41,376 nt of DNA, taken from positions 1-41,376 of the forward strand of contig NZ_FQUW01000027.1 of the NCBI RefSeq assembly GCF_900129285.1, in the 5' to 3' direction. This document shows, piece after piece, positions 1 through 7,687 of the stretch (its first letter is position 1; each line of letters opens with the position of its first letter). The notes beneath the pieces were generated by a model. It was not told where the DNA came from and did not search any database. It worked only from the letters and a program-made list of their open reading frames with translations. The stretch comes from Desulfofundulus australicus DSM 11792. Lineage in GTDB: Bacteria; Bacillota; Desulfotomaculia; Desulfotomaculales; Desulfovirgulaceae. The position numbers were made by a program, and so were the translations under genes.

Positions 1-234
1 CAGTAAAGTATGGTCCTCTTCTATAAATGACTGGTTGCTTATTTCCACCGGCAGCCACCGATTTGATTTTCCTGGGGTAACTCCGTTCCGGTCTTTAAAC
101 TTTCGCATCCAGTACCATAACTGCCTGGGGCTGATGCCTTCATGGGCGGCGCACCATTCTCTGACGCTTTGCCCACTCATCTTGTATTCGGCTATTCGGG
201 TTTCCCATAGCGCTTCCCGTTCGGCTTTGGTCAT
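1..234 (-). CDS. tnpA: IS66 accessory protein TnpA (partial, runs off the edge)
   Basis: The minus-strand frame from the ATG at 234 reads MTKAEREALWETRIAEYKMS and continues with a GQSVREWCAAH helix and an RQLWYWMRKF segment. This is the typical N-terminal helix-turn-helix of the small accessory protein encoded first in IS66 elements. It is preceded by an AGGAGG ribosome site about ten bases upstream. Only about 78 residues are visible, and the C-terminus lies beyond position 1. In IS66 elements this protein is required with TnpB for transposition, though its biochemical role is not settled. The call rests on sequence pattern and on the GTAAGCG end just upstream. Confidence 0.78.
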   Translation of the reverse strand, partial: MTKAEREALWETRIAEYKMSGQSVREWCAAHEGISPRQLWYWMRKFKDRNGVTPGKSNRWLPVEISNQSFIEEDHTLL

Positions 235-326
235 AAGAAAAAATCCTCCTCATCGAGCTTTTATCTGAGGAAGATTATCCCTTAAACTTGGGTATTATGC
301 CAAGGTGGGTTGTATTTGACGCTTAC
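1..326 (-). mobile_element. End of an IS66-family insertion sequence (partial)
   Basis: Read on the minus strand, the element begins at 326 with GTAAGCGTCAAATAC, which matches the GTAAGCG-type terminal inverted repeat of IS66-family elements. Its first gene, an IS66 accessory protein, starts at 234 and runs off the window's left edge. The end falls inside the reading frame of the neighbouring exported-protein gene. The rest of the element (TnpB, the DDE transposase and the other end) lies outside the window, so target duplication cannot be checked here. Confidence 0.8.
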
Positions 327-822
327 ATTTAGAGTATTGCCATTCTGCATAACCCATGAAAAGGTAATGACATTGATAAGGGTCATTTACCTTAGGATCA
401 TATACATCGATGATGCTGCAGCTTAATGTTAAATATCTGATATCATCTGCAGCGGAGAGTATTGTTACATCGTCTACCTTAACCTTTTTACCTGACTGAA
501 TATCCTTTACTTGTTGCTCTGTTAACCAGTAAGTTTTTTCGTTTATCTCAACATATGGAAATTTAGCTACGCCTCTTTGAATTATTTTATGACCTTGCTT
601 TAAATGTTTAATATGGTCTTCTTTTTCAATTTCATTTATAAAGTTTATTTTGGAAGGCTCTGATAAAATCTCTTGATCAGTTGTAATTTGAACATTCTCT
701 GCCTTTATTGTTTTTGTCTCTCCAGTATTATCTTTCATATGTGTTACACTTGCATTTGCCACACAGGTAAATAGTAAAAAGCTAAAACAGGTAAAGAACA
801 TAACAAATATTTTTTTAATCAT
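295..822 (-). CDS. Exported protein of unknown function, 3' end replaced by the IS66 end
   Basis: I do not recognise the family. The start is taken as the ATG at 822 (MIKKIFVMFF), which has GAGGAGTG about eight bases upstream; a longer frame from 885 lacks a comparable site. Residues 1-26 form a signal peptide: two lysines, a Phe/Leu-rich core and an ANA cleavage-like end. The mature part is hydrophilic, with a YVEINEKTYWLTEQQV segment and two late cysteines near CSIID and QCHYLF. The last ten or so residues (KRQIQPTLA) are encoded by the IS66 end, so the native C-terminus is lost or altered. The gene lies in AT-rich sequence unlike the rest of the window, which suggests acquired DNA. Confidence 0.6.
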   Translation of the reverse strand: MIKKIFVMFFTCFSFLLFTCVANASVTHMKDNTGETKTIKAENVQITTDQEILSEPSKINFINEIEKEDHIKHLKQGHKIIQRGVAKFPYVEINEKTYWLTEQQVKDIQSGKKVKVDDVTILSAADDIRYLTLSCSIIDVYDPKVNDPYQCHYLFMGYAEWQYSKCKRQIQPTLA

Positions 823-875
823 TATTTTCACTCCTCTCATTTTATTCCTAAACAATTTTCTATCTATTGTTGTTC

Positions 876-962
876 TTAGAACCACTTACTAACATCTAGC
901 TCTTCTAAAAGCTTAGAATGCTCACTCACAAATGGTAATGTATTTTGTTCTTAATTATACAT
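876..962 (-). pseudogene. Small peptide ORF interrupted by an early stop
   Basis: On the minus strand AGAAAGGAGGGG (980-969) is a strong ribosome site upstream of an ATG at 962. The frame reads Met-Tyr-Asn and then hits TAA. Continuing in the same frame gives EQNTLPFVSEHSKLLEELDV followed by SKWF and a stop, so one nonsense codon splits a 28-codon peptide. A GTG at 929 could start the last 17 residues but has no ribosome site. It could be a decayed peptide gene or chance. It lies directly upstream of, and on the same strand as, the exported-protein gene. Confidence 0.3.
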
Positions 963-1326
963 GTTTAACCCCTCCTTTCTAATTATATTTTAATTTCCAT
1001 TTTCTTAGTTACTTAGCATTTTTCATCTTTTAAACTGTGAAATTACTGTTCACTATAATGACGGATCAAAAGAACTTTTGGATCCCTATTTCTAAAAAAT
1101 AAAATGTTATATTTTTTAGAACTAGCTTCCCTAAAACATTTTTAGACAGAAGGAATTTTTATATATTCTGCAGAATGTTTGCCAGGAAATAAAAGGATAA
1201 ATCTAGATAAACGACCAGTATGCAAGGCCACGGTTTAAGGCTTCAGGGAGGCTAAGCGGGACAGAATGCTGCAAAAAGAAACAGGCCCCCCTGTTCTCCA
1301 AAAAAGTTTCAGGGAGGGTTTTTCAT
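963..1326. other. AT-rich intergenic region between divergent genes
   Basis: This stretch separates the minus-strand exported-protein gene from the sigma-factor gene. It is strongly AT-rich up to about 1200. Near 1279-1295 there is a small AACAGG/CCTGTT hairpin, and a TTCAGGGAGG motif occurs twice (near 1241 and 1309), the second copy acting as the ribosome site of the sigma gene. I see no further gene and cannot place a promoter with confidence. Confidence 0.5.
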
Positions 1327-1914
1327 TTGGAGAAGGAAACACTCCTGCAAAAATTAAAAAATAAAGATCCTCAGGCTCTGAGATTTCTTTACGAAATGTT
1401 TTATAAGCCCTTATTTCAGGCTGCTTTTTTTATCGTTAATGACGTTGGTCTTGCCGAGGATGTGGTGCATGAAGTATTTTTAAAGCTTCACCATAAAATT
1501 GATCAGCTCCAGGATCCTTCGAAGTTAGGGGTTTGGCTTCGGCGGATGGCCGTAAACACGGCCTGGGATATGGTCCGCAACCGCGCTAAAAGTACGCTGA
1601 TCCCCGAAACAGAGATTGGTTATGCTGGTGAACAGTTCATTTCGCCGGAATTAATCTGTTTGGACAAGGAAGAAAGATTGCTTGTTCAAAAAGCCCTCAG
1701 GGGTCTTCAGCCGGATCACAGGATTGTACTGTACCTAAAATATTATGAGGATATGTCCATTGATCAAATAAGCAATTTTTTAAACATCCCTGTAAACACG
1801 GTTAAGTCCAGGCTAATTCGGGCTAGAATGGAATTAAAAAAATTATTATATAAGGAGCGTGTTGAAAGTTGCCACTTTAAAGACGAGTTGACAGATACGA
1901 AAGGGGTGAAATAA
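1327..1914 (+). CDS. ECF-type RNA polymerase sigma factor
   Basis: A 195-residue sigma-70-family extracytoplasmic-function sigma factor. Residues 5-75 form region 2, with FLYEMFYKPLFQAAF, the core-binding DVVHEVFLKL segment and WLRRMAVNTAWDMVRNR for -10 melting. Residues 115-170 form region 4: LRGLQPDHRIVLYLKYYEDM, then the helix-turn-helix SIDQISNFLNIPVNTVKSRL. Region 3 is absent, as expected for ECF factors. Translation starts at TTG 1327, eight bases after GGGAGGG. The gene is followed two bases later by a membrane protein that fits its anti-sigma factor, so the pair probably forms an autoregulated envelope- or stress-response unit. The regulon is unknown. Confidence 0.9.
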   Translation: MEKETLLQKLKNKDPQALRFLYEMFYKPLFQAAFFIVNDVGLAEDVVHEVFLKLHHKIDQLQDPSKLGVWLRRMAVNTAWDMVRNRAKSTLIPETEIGYAGEQFISPELICLDKEERLLVQKALRGLQPDHRIVLYLKYYEDMSIDQISNFLNIPVNTVKSRLIRARMELKKLLYKERVESCHFKDELTDTKGVK

Positions 1915-1916
1915 GA

Positions 1917-2708
1917 GTGGGCAAGCATTCCGATGGAAATCTGGATAGAAGGTTAAAAAAAATTATAACGGCAGCAGTGGAATCGGTGTCTCCGCCCTCT
2001 TTAGAAGAATCTTGGGAGAGATTTGAGAAAAAACTTGGAAAATGTCAATTGCTTACAAACAAAAACTGCAGAGCTGTTAGAAAAAGACTGCCTATCTTTA
2101 AGCTTGCCGCAGGGGCGGGAATCGTTCTGCTTCTTGCGGGAGCTCTATTCGTTTCCTTCCCCACACAGGCCAGGGCGATAAGGGAGAAAATAGTTCGTAC
2201 AGTGGAAACCTTTCTTGGCGGCACATTAATGAACATCAGGACGGAATACAAGCATGATGAATCTGACCGGGTTCCGCCACCGCCGGAAGGCTTCCGAGAA
2301 ATTACTGTGGAAAATGTGAGGGTTGTTTCCTTGGAAGAAGCCAAATCAGCTTCACCTTTCCCTGTTGTCACACCGCAGTATATGCCTGGTGGCTTTAAAC
2401 TTACCGAAGTTAAATTTCAAAAGTTGATCAAAAATGCGGCCCAGGTTCAGTTAAAATATACTGCTTCCGGTTCGAGATATTTCGAGATCACAGAAAAAAA
2501 CACCCCCGCAGGTTATGTCCAGGGGTACGGATACGATATCGAAGATGCTGTTGTTCAGGATATTAAAATTGGGAATACCAGCGGCAAGATGATCGTATTT
2601 AAAGACAAGAGCCTAAAAATTAGGTGGATAAAGCTGGGGATAGTTTATCAACTGGAAGGAAATATTAGCAAAGAAGAAGCCTTAAAAATAGTTGAGTCTT
2701 TGCATTAA
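1917..2708 (+). CDS. Membrane-anchored anti-sigma / DUF4367-like protein
   Basis: A 263-residue protein with a cytoplasmic N-terminal segment of about 60 residues, one transmembrane helix near residues 64-83 (LAAGAGIVLLLAGALFVSF) and an extracytoplasmic domain. The C-terminal part, from about residue 140 (FPVVTPQYMPGGFKLTEV) to the end, resembles the DUF4367 domains found on anti-sigma factors and RsgI-like proteins of Firmicutes. It starts at GTG 1917 two bases after the sigma-factor stop, with GGGGTGAAA as ribosome site, so the two genes are likely translationally coupled. The inferred role is to hold the ECF sigma factor at the membrane until a signal releases it. No zinc-binding HxxxCxxC motif of the ZAS type is visible. 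Confidence 0.7.
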   Translation: MGKHSDGNLDRRLKKIITAAVESVSPPSLEESWERFEKKLGKCQLLTNKNCRAVRKRLPIFKLAAGAGIVLLLAGALFVSFPTQARAIREKIVRTVETFLGGTLMNIRTEYKHDESDRVPPPPEGFREITVENVRVVSLEEAKSASPFPVVTPQYMPGGFKLTEVKFQKLIKNAAQVQLKYTASGSRYFEITEKNTPAGYVQGYGYDIEDAVVQDIKIGNTSGKMIVFKDKSLKIRWIKLGIVYQLEGNISKEEALKIVESLH

Positions 2709-2833
2709 ACAAATCACGGCTGGTGCTTTACTTTATATAAATTGCCGATGAATAAGACTCCGCGGGCTTGCTGGGTTCGGTTACCCCGTCATTGGTCAGG
2801 CTGTGCTCGCCTCTTACTCGATAATAATAGGCA

Positions 2834-2872
2834 TAAAGGGGAAAAGGGACAACCGACTCCTTTTCCCCTTTA
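2834..2872. terminator. Long bidirectional terminator hairpin
   Basis: TAAAGGGGAAAAGG at 2834-2847 and CCTTTTCCCCTTTA at 2859-2872 form a perfect 14-bp stem with an 11-base loop. It sits between the end of the anti-sigma gene (plus) and the end of sdhB (minus). The A-rich/T-rich feet can serve as terminator tails in either direction. Apart from this hairpin I see no gene in 2709-2951. Confidence 0.75.
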
Positions 2873-2951
2873 CCACATATGGCTGGACAACCGGCCCCCT
2901 CTTTTACATGCGGCCGCCTCTGTCCATGGTTTTTAAGGAAAGCTTCGTAAA

Positions 2952-3701
2952 CTAACAGGCCCTGGTTTGCGGCCTGGCCGCCAGGCCCGCCGCGGCCATC
3001 TTGCGGCGCACGTAGGCCAGCTGCATCTGCAGGGGCAGACCCATGGGGCAGTTATCTTCGCAGGCCATGAGGCCCACGCAGCCGAAGGCACCCTCTTCCG
3101 TGCCCACCACTTCAAAGTATTCCTGCGGGCTGCGCTCGTCCCGGGGGTCCAGCATAAACCGGGCCACCCGGTTTATGCCCGCCGCCCCGAGGAAGTCTTC
3201 CCGGATGTTGGCCGTGGCGCAGCCGGCAATGCAGCACCCGCATTCGATGCAGCGCTCAGCCTCGTAAATTTTCAGGGCCGTTTCGTTGTCCATACGCTCT
3301 TCCCGGGCCCGGGGATCGAACTCCCTGGTTGTGTGGATCCAGGCCTCCGTTTTCAGGGACATGTGCCTGAACCAGGTGCCCGTGTCCACCGAAAGGTCCC
3401 CTATCAGCTTGAATACCGGCAGGGGAAGGAGGGTGATCCTGGACGGCAGGTCTTTGGTCAGGGTCTTGCATGCCAGGCGGGGCTTCCCGTTGACCAGCAT
3501 GGCGCAGGAGCCGCAGATGGCCGCCCGGCACACGAAGTCAAACATCAGGGAGGGGTCCTGTTCCTCCCGGATTTTATTCAAGGCCACAAACAGGGTCATG
3601 CCCGGCATTTCTTCGAGCTTGTACTCCTGCATGTAGGGCTTTATTTCCGGCGTGTTGGGGTTGTAGCGGAAGATGCTGAAAGTCAGCAGGCGTTCAGCCA
3701 T
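2952..3701 (-). CDS. sdhB: Succinate dehydrogenase/fumarate reductase iron-sulfur subunit
   Basis: A 249-residue subunit that carries electrons from the flavoprotein to the membrane cytochrome b. The [2Fe-2S] ligands are in CRAAICGSC plus the downstream LAC. The [4Fe-4S] motif is CIECGCCIAGC, and the [3Fe-4S] cysteines are around CVGLMACEDNCP. The start at 3701 (MAERLLTF) has AAGGAGG seven bases upstream; a longer frame to 3821 runs into the repeat element and is not used. The gene is last in sdhC-sdhA-sdhB but is separated from sdhA by a 207-bp structured element, which may alter its expression relative to the other subunits. Direction (succinate oxidation or fumarate reduction) cannot be told from sequence. 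Confidence 0.93.
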   Translation of the reverse strand: MAERLLTFSIFRYNPNTPEIKPYMQEYKLEEMPGMTLFVALNKIREEQDPSLMFDFVCRAAICGSCAMLVNGKPRLACKTLTKDLPSRITLLPLPVFKLIGDLSVDTGTWFRHMSLKTEAWIHTTREFDPRAREERMDNETALKIYEAERCIECGCCIAGCATANIREDFLGAAGINRVARFMLDPRDERSPQEYFEVVGTEEGAFGCVGLMACEDNCPMGLPLQMQLAYVRRKMAAAGLAARPQTRAC

Positions 3702-3776
3702 GATTTTCCTCCTTATCATGTGCGTGGACTGAAATTCACCCGGGTAACGCTTGCCTTTAAAACTGGCTTGCCCTGC

Positions 3777-3983
3777 TTGCCGTTTGCACCCACGTTCGCT
3801 CCGGTTCGCCTCGCAGGCCAAACTGGCGCTCGGGCTTCAAGCTCCGGCGGGGTTCCCGGCCCATTCGGCATCCTGCCTCAGGGGGCCGGTCGAGCACATC
3901 CTGCGCTCGACCCCGCCTCCGCTTTTGCCCTCGCCAAGTTTGGCCTCTGCTCGCTCAAGTCGCTCACTTTGTGCAAACGGCAA
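3777..3983 (+). repeat. Structured intergenic repeat, copy 1 (between sdhA and sdhB)
   Basis: A 207-bp element bounded by perfect 13-bp inverted arms, TTGCCGTTTGCAC (3777-3789) and GTGCAAACGGCAA (3971-3983). Inside is a second pair, GCCAAACT (3817-3824) and AGTTTGGC (3937-3944), and a central hairpin GGTCGAG/CTCGACC (3888-3894 with 3906-3912). The interior is clearly homologous to 9877-10085, for example ATTCGGCATCCT and CCTCGCCAAGTTTGGC. The outer arms and central hairpin have different sequences there but are again self-complementary. The right arm abuts the sdhA stop codon. I do not recognise the family and see no coding potential. Confidence 0.85.
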
Positions 3984-5834
3984 TCACTTTTTGTTCTCCT
4001 GGGTATGGTTGCCGGATTTTGCGGCGTTTGCCGCTGATGATTCGCCGTAACCCCGGTCCCCCGGCGGGAGTTCGGTGATCTTAACCGGTTCATATTTCAG
4101 CACCGGCAGTTCGGCACCCGGCGGCCAGTAGGCCAGGGTGCGCTTGAGCCAGTTCACATCGTCCCGGTAAGGGTAGTCTTCCCGGGCGTGGCTGCCCCGG
4201 CTCTCGGTGCGGTTTAGAGCGCCGTAGGCTATGCACAGGGCCAGGCGGATCATGCCGGGCAGCCTTAAGGCGGAGGCCAGTTCCGGGCTGGCATACTTCC
4301 CGCTGGACCGCAGCCCCAGCTTCAAGGAGCGCCGGTAGAGCTCCTGGAGCTTGTCCACGGCTTTTTGCAAATCGGGACCGTTGCGGAAAATACCCACGTA
4401 TTCCATCAGGGTGTTTTCCATTTCCCTGCGGATCTCGTAAACGTTTTCCTTGCCCAGCCGGCCGGAGATGAGGTCGTTGATCCTGCTTTCCTGGCGCCTG
4501 ACGTGTTCGTTCACCAGCTGGAGGGGGCAGTCCAGGGTGGCTCCCAGGGTATACTCGGCCACCTTTTTGCCCACCACCATGCCGGCCACAATGGTTTCGG
4601 CCAGGGAATTGCCCCCCAGGCGGTTGAAGCCGTGCAGGTCCCAGCAGGCGGCCTCCCCTACGGCAAAGAGGCCCTTTAACCCGTAAGCATGGCCGTCGAT
4701 ATTGGTTCTCACTCCCCCCATGCTGTAATGCTGGGTGGGACGTACGGGAATCAGGTCTTCGGCCGGGTCAATGCCGGCAAAGTTCTTGCATATGTTGGCA
4801 ATTTCCCGCAGGTTGGTGTAGATATGTTTCCGACCCAGGTGGCGGATGTCCAGCCACAGGTGGGGCCCCCACTTGCTCTCCACACCGTAGCCCTTGCGGA
4901 TATGCTGGATCATGCGCCGGGAGACCACGTCCCGGGAAGCCAGTTCCTTTTTCTTCGGCTCGTAGTCGGGCATGAAGCGGTGCAGGTTTTTGTCCAGCAG
5001 GTACCCGCCGTCACCCCGGGCGCCTTCCGTGATCAGGATTCCCACCGGCACCATTCCCGTGGGGTGGAACTGGACCGCTTCCATATTGCCCAGGGGCACG
5101 ACGCCCGTTTCCAGGGCCAGGAACATGCCGCTGCCCTCGTTGATCACGGCGTTGGTGGAGACCCCGTACAGCCGGCCGTAGCCGCCCGTGGCAATGACCG
5201 TGGACCGGGCCAGGTAGGCGTGGAGCTGGCCGGTGCGCAGGCAGCGGGCCACCGCCCCGTAACATCTCTCCCCGTCGTGAATGAGGGCGATGGCTTCCAT
5301 GCGGTCGTGGACGGTGATCCCCATCTTAATGACGATGCTGTCCATGGTGTACTGCAGGGTGTGCCCCGTGCCATCGGAAGTGTAGCAGGTACGCCACTTG
5401 GCCGTACCGCCGAAGTCCCGGGCCGTAATCAGCCCTTCGTATTCCTTCAAATCCTCTATTTCCCGGCCGTCGGGGAGTTTTTTCCTGCCGGCCACCACCC
5501 GGTTCCAGGGAACCCCCCAGTAGGCCATCTGCCGTACAGCAATGGGGGCGGTGTTGGCGAAGAGGCGGGCCACATCCTGGTCGCACCCCCAGTCGGAGCC
5601 CTTCACTGTATCTTCGAAGTGGATATCCGGGTTGTCACCGTAGCCCATGGCGCAGTTACCAAGGGATGCCTGCATTCCACCCTGGGCTGCGGTGCTGTGG
5701 GAGCGCCTGGGGGGAACCAGGCTCAGGATGATCACATCCAGCCCGTGAGTTGCCGCCTCAATGGCCGTGCGCTCTCCGGCCAGGCCGGCACCAATTACCA
5801 GGACGTCCGTGGTATGGGTTTGGTAGACGCTCAT
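3984..5834 (-). CDS. sdhA: Succinate dehydrogenase/fumarate reductase flavoprotein subunit
   Basis: A 616-residue FAD subunit that interconverts succinate and fumarate. The N-terminal dinucleotide fold is VLVIGAGLAGERTAIEAA (residues 11-28). His46 in HSTAAQGGM is in the position used for covalent FAD attachment. Active-site elements are FHPTGMVP, TEGARGDGGYL with the catalytic arginine, and QHYSMGGVRTN. The C-terminal helical domain, with RTESRGSHAREDYPYRDD, is complete. Its start ATG overlaps the sdhC stop by four bases (ATGA), so the two are translationally coupled. The stop codon lies immediately beside the repeat element, and the C-terminal tail (SGNHTQENKK) is polar and variable-looking. 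Confidence 0.95.
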   Translation of the reverse strand: MSVYQTHTTDVLVIGAGLAGERTAIEAATHGLDVIILSLVPPRRSHSTAAQGGMQASLGNCAMGYGDNPDIHFEDTVKGSDWGCDQDVARLFANTAPIAVRQMAYWGVPWNRVVAGRKKLPDGREIEDLKEYEGLITARDFGGTAKWRTCYTSDGTGHTLQYTMDSIVIKMGITVHDRMEAIALIHDGERCYGAVARCLRTGQLHAYLARSTVIATGGYGRLYGVSTNAVINEGSGMFLALETGVVPLGNMEAVQFHPTGMVPVGILITEGARGDGGYLLDKNLHRFMPDYEPKKKELASRDVVSRRMIQHIRKGYGVESKWGPHLWLDIRHLGRKHIYTNLREIANICKNFAGIDPAEDLIPVRPTQHYSMGGVRTNIDGHAYGLKGLFAVGEAACWDLHGFNRLGGNSLAETIVAGMVVGKKVAEYTLGATLDCPLQLVNEHVRRQESRINDLISGRLGKENVYEIRREMENTLMEYVGIFRNGPDLQKAVDKLQELYRRSLKLGLRSSGKYASPELASALRLPGMIRLALCIAYGALNRTESRGSHAREDYPYRDDVNWLKRTLAYWPPGAELPVLKYEPVKITELPPGDRGYGESSAANAAKSGNHTQENKK

Positions 5835-6469
5835 TGTGCACCTCCCAGCCTCATGAAAGCCCAGAGGGTGACTGCTCCCAGGGCCACAATGATTACCGTG
5901 ATGGTTTTCAGCACAGCTCCGATGGTATGCCGGTTAATCCAGCCCCATTTTACAAACTGGCGGTAGAGGCCGAAGCCGGCGTGATACTCACCTGCCAGGA
6001 GCAGGATGATGTAGAACCAGAGAAAGGATTGTATCCGCCCGGCGCTGGTAACGGCCCGGATGGGCCAGCCGGTCAGGACCATCCAGACGTGAATTCCGGC
6101 CAGTACCAGGATGGCCATGCCGGTAATGGTCTGGAAGACCCATATCCAGGTGTCGGTATGCCCCAGCATTTTACTGTGGCGCAGGATAATGCGCTGTTCC
6201 TTCCATTTGTTGGGGATCCGCCGCCCGGCCACCACTATGTGCACCAGGGCTACCAGGAGAATAAAGGGGATACCGATGTAGGAAAGGTAGTATTCGTCCA
6301 GAAATGCGGACAAACGGTCAAAAGTTGTGACCCCGAGCAGTATGGCAGCCACAAACAGCATGTGGGTCCACAGGAAACCTACCAGCAGAATGCCACTGGC
6401 CAGTTCGACCAGATCCACCAGCATATCAGCCCGGGGATTGCGTGTGAGCAGTTTTTCCTGCGTATTCAT
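5831..6469 (-). CDS. sdhC: Succinate dehydrogenase/fumarate reductase cytochrome b subunit
   Basis: A 212-residue integral membrane subunit with about five hydrophobic helices, corresponding to the single diheme anchor of Bacillus and Wolinella enzymes rather than a SdhC/SdhD pair. Candidate haem-ligand histidines lie in FLWTHMLFV, ALVHIVVAG, VLAGIHVWMVL and LLAGEYHAGFG. The start at 6469 (MNTQEKLLTRN) has AGGAGGGTT directly upstream, whereas the longer frame to 6520 does not. It is first in the sdhCAB operon. The expected partner quinone is menaquinone, so succinate oxidation would need energy input, as in syntrophs and sulfate reducers. That last point is inference. Confidence 0.9.
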   Translation of the reverse strand: MNTQEKLLTRNPRADMLVDLVELASGILLVGFLWTHMLFVAAILLGVTTFDRLSAFLDEYYLSYIGIPFILLVALVHIVVAGRRIPNKWKEQRIILRHSKMLGHTDTWIWVFQTITGMAILVLAGIHVWMVLTGWPIRAVTSAGRIQSFLWFYIILLLAGEYHAGFGLYRQFVKWGWINRHTIGAVLKTITVIIVALGAVTLWAFMRLGGAQ

Positions 6470-6852
6470 GGAACCCTCCTTTCCGGTGATGACGTTTGGT
6501 GATATTTTTTGCCGCGGCACCTGCAGTATTTTCGCAATTTTCGTGCCAAGCTTTCAAAGTTTGCGGGTGAGGGTCGGGGCACCGGGAGCCAGATAAACTG
6601 GACCATTCAGGTATAATTAAGACTTATAAAATTTATAAGCCCTGCTAGCTTCTAAAAATATGAATTCTTAAAATTAGAAATGGTTATAATGTTATAAAAC
6701 TTGAGGTAACTTTTGCCAGGGGGCTTTCCGTTTTTTCAGGCAGGCACTGGTAAGAATGGCAGGGTTTTTAAGCCCGCGGGCAGTATGAGGCGCATACCTT
6801 TAGCAAATAATATGTGTGCATTCCCGGACAGGCGCAGGAAAGAGGTGAAAAG
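6470..6852. other. Divergent intergenic region, sdhC and RRM gene
   Basis: This region must hold promoters for sdhCAB (leftward) and the RRM gene (rightward). It contains a perfect palindrome CTTATAAA-A-TTTATAAG at 6623-6639, a looser TTCTAA/TTAGAA pair around 6651-6680, and a TATAAT hexamer at 6685-6690 with no convincing -35 partner. Nothing in it appears to code for protein. Confidence 0.45.
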
Positions 6853-7110
6853 ATGGTTCGCACGCTGTATGTGGGAAATTTACCCTGGGCGACCAGGGCT
6901 GAGGATCTGGAGGAGGCCTTTTCCCGCTATGGAGAAATTATCAGTGCCCGGGTAATTACAGACCGTCAGACCGGGCGCTCAAGAGGATTTGGTTTTGTTG
7001 AGGTGGCTGATGAGGATGCCGAGGCCATCATAGCTGCTTTGAACGGAACGGAGTTCAATGGGCGGGTAATTACAGTTAATGAAGCCAGGCCCAGGGAAGA
7101 ACGTTCCTGA
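6853..7110 (+). CDS. Small RRM-type RNA-binding protein
   Basis: An 85-residue protein that is essentially one RNA recognition motif. RNP2 is TLYVGNLPWA at residues 4-13 and RNP1 is RSRGFGFVEV near residues 42-51, with the aromatic residues that stack on RNA bases present in both. A short acidic/arginine tail (PREERS) ends the protein. The start ATG at 6853 follows AAAGAGGTGAAA. Such single-RRM proteins occur in cyanobacteria (cold-induced Rbp) and in some clostridia, and are thought to bind single-stranded RNA, often under cold or stress conditions. It is monocistronic, with a terminator directly downstream. Confidence 0.9.
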   Translation: MVRTLYVGNLPWATRAEDLEEAFSRYGEIISARVITDRQTGRSRGFGFVEVADEDAEAIIAALNGTEFNGRVITVNEARPREERS

Positions 7111-7116
7111 AAAAGA

Positions 7117-7155
7117 GAACCCCCCGGATCCTCCGGACCGGGAGGTTTTCTTTTT
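7117..7155 (+). terminator. Rho-independent terminator after the RRM gene
   Basis: AACCCCCCGG and CCGGGAGGTT form a ten-position stem with one mismatch, followed by TTTTCTTTTT. It lies seven bases after the RRM stop codon. Confidence 0.8.
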
Positions 7156-7281
7156 ACCGGCAAAATTATCTCTTATTTCAAGCAGGAATTTTCTCTTCCA
7201 GTTAGAATACTATATATCCTAACCAGATGAATCCTGGCGCAAATAAAATAATATATAAAAAAATTTAAGGAGGCATGCCTT

Positions 7282-7638
7282 TTGACCATTGATCCGCAGG
7301 CGCTGGTTAAGGTTGTCGTTGAGGCGGCGGAAGATAAAAAAGCTTACGACATCACCGTACTGGATATCAGCAGGATATCCATTATCGCCGATTACTTTGT
7401 TATCTTAAGCGGGCGCTCTACAACCCAGGTCCAGGCCATTGCAGAGGAAATTATCAGGGTGGTACAGGAGAGGGCCGGTCTTGTTCCCCGGCAGGAAGGT
7501 ATGCGGGAGGGGCGCTGGGTACTGCTGGATTACGGTGACGTGGTGGTTCATGTCTTCCTGGAGTCTGAACGGCAATTTTATAACCTGGAACGTCTGTGGG
7601 GAGATGCCCGGGTAGTGGCCATGTCCGTGAACCTGTAA
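7282..7638 (+). CDS. rsfS: Ribosome silencing factor RsfS
   Basis: A 118-residue RsfS/Iojap protein. It binds uL14 on the 50S subunit and blocks joining with 30S during nutrient limitation. The family pattern is intact: KKAYDITVLDIS, DYFVILSGRSTTQVQAIA, the central RQEGMREGRWVLLDYGDVVVHVF and the final FYNLERLWGDA. The start is TTG 7282 after AAGGAGG. In many Firmicutes rsfS sits just upstream of leuS; here a T-box, a tRNA gene, an acyl-CoA ligase and a repeat element lie between them. Confidence 0.95.
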   Translation: MTIDPQALVKVVVEAAEDKKAYDITVLDISRISIIADYFVILSGRSTTQVQAIAEEIIRVVQERAGLVPRQEGMREGRWVLLDYGDVVVHVFLESERQFYNLERLWGDARVVAMSVNL

Positions 7639-7658
7639 AAAATTTTACTTTCAGGCTG

Positions 7659-7687
7659 TTGACAAACGGGCGGGCATGTCGTACAAT
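7659..7687 (+). promoter_or_regulatory. Strong sigma-A promoter of the T-box leader
   Basis: TTGACA (7659-7664) and TACAAT (7682-7687) are separated by exactly 17 bases. Transcription should start near 7694, just upstream of the T-box Stem I. Confidence 0.88.

Noticed and set aside
2742-2936. 64-codon plus-strand frame after the anti-sigma gene
   Set aside because: It has no ribosome site and spans the bidirectional terminator hairpin, so it is almost certainly non-coding.
3702-4050. Open frames through the repeat between sdhA and sdhB
   Set aside because: They coincide with the structured element, are not shared in frame with copy 2, and have no ribosome sites.
4689-5966. 425-residue plus-strand open frame opposite sdhA
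   Set aside because: It is the antisense shadow of a clear flavoprotein gene in GC-rich DNA. Its sequence is low-complexity Gly/His/Pro/Val with no motif.
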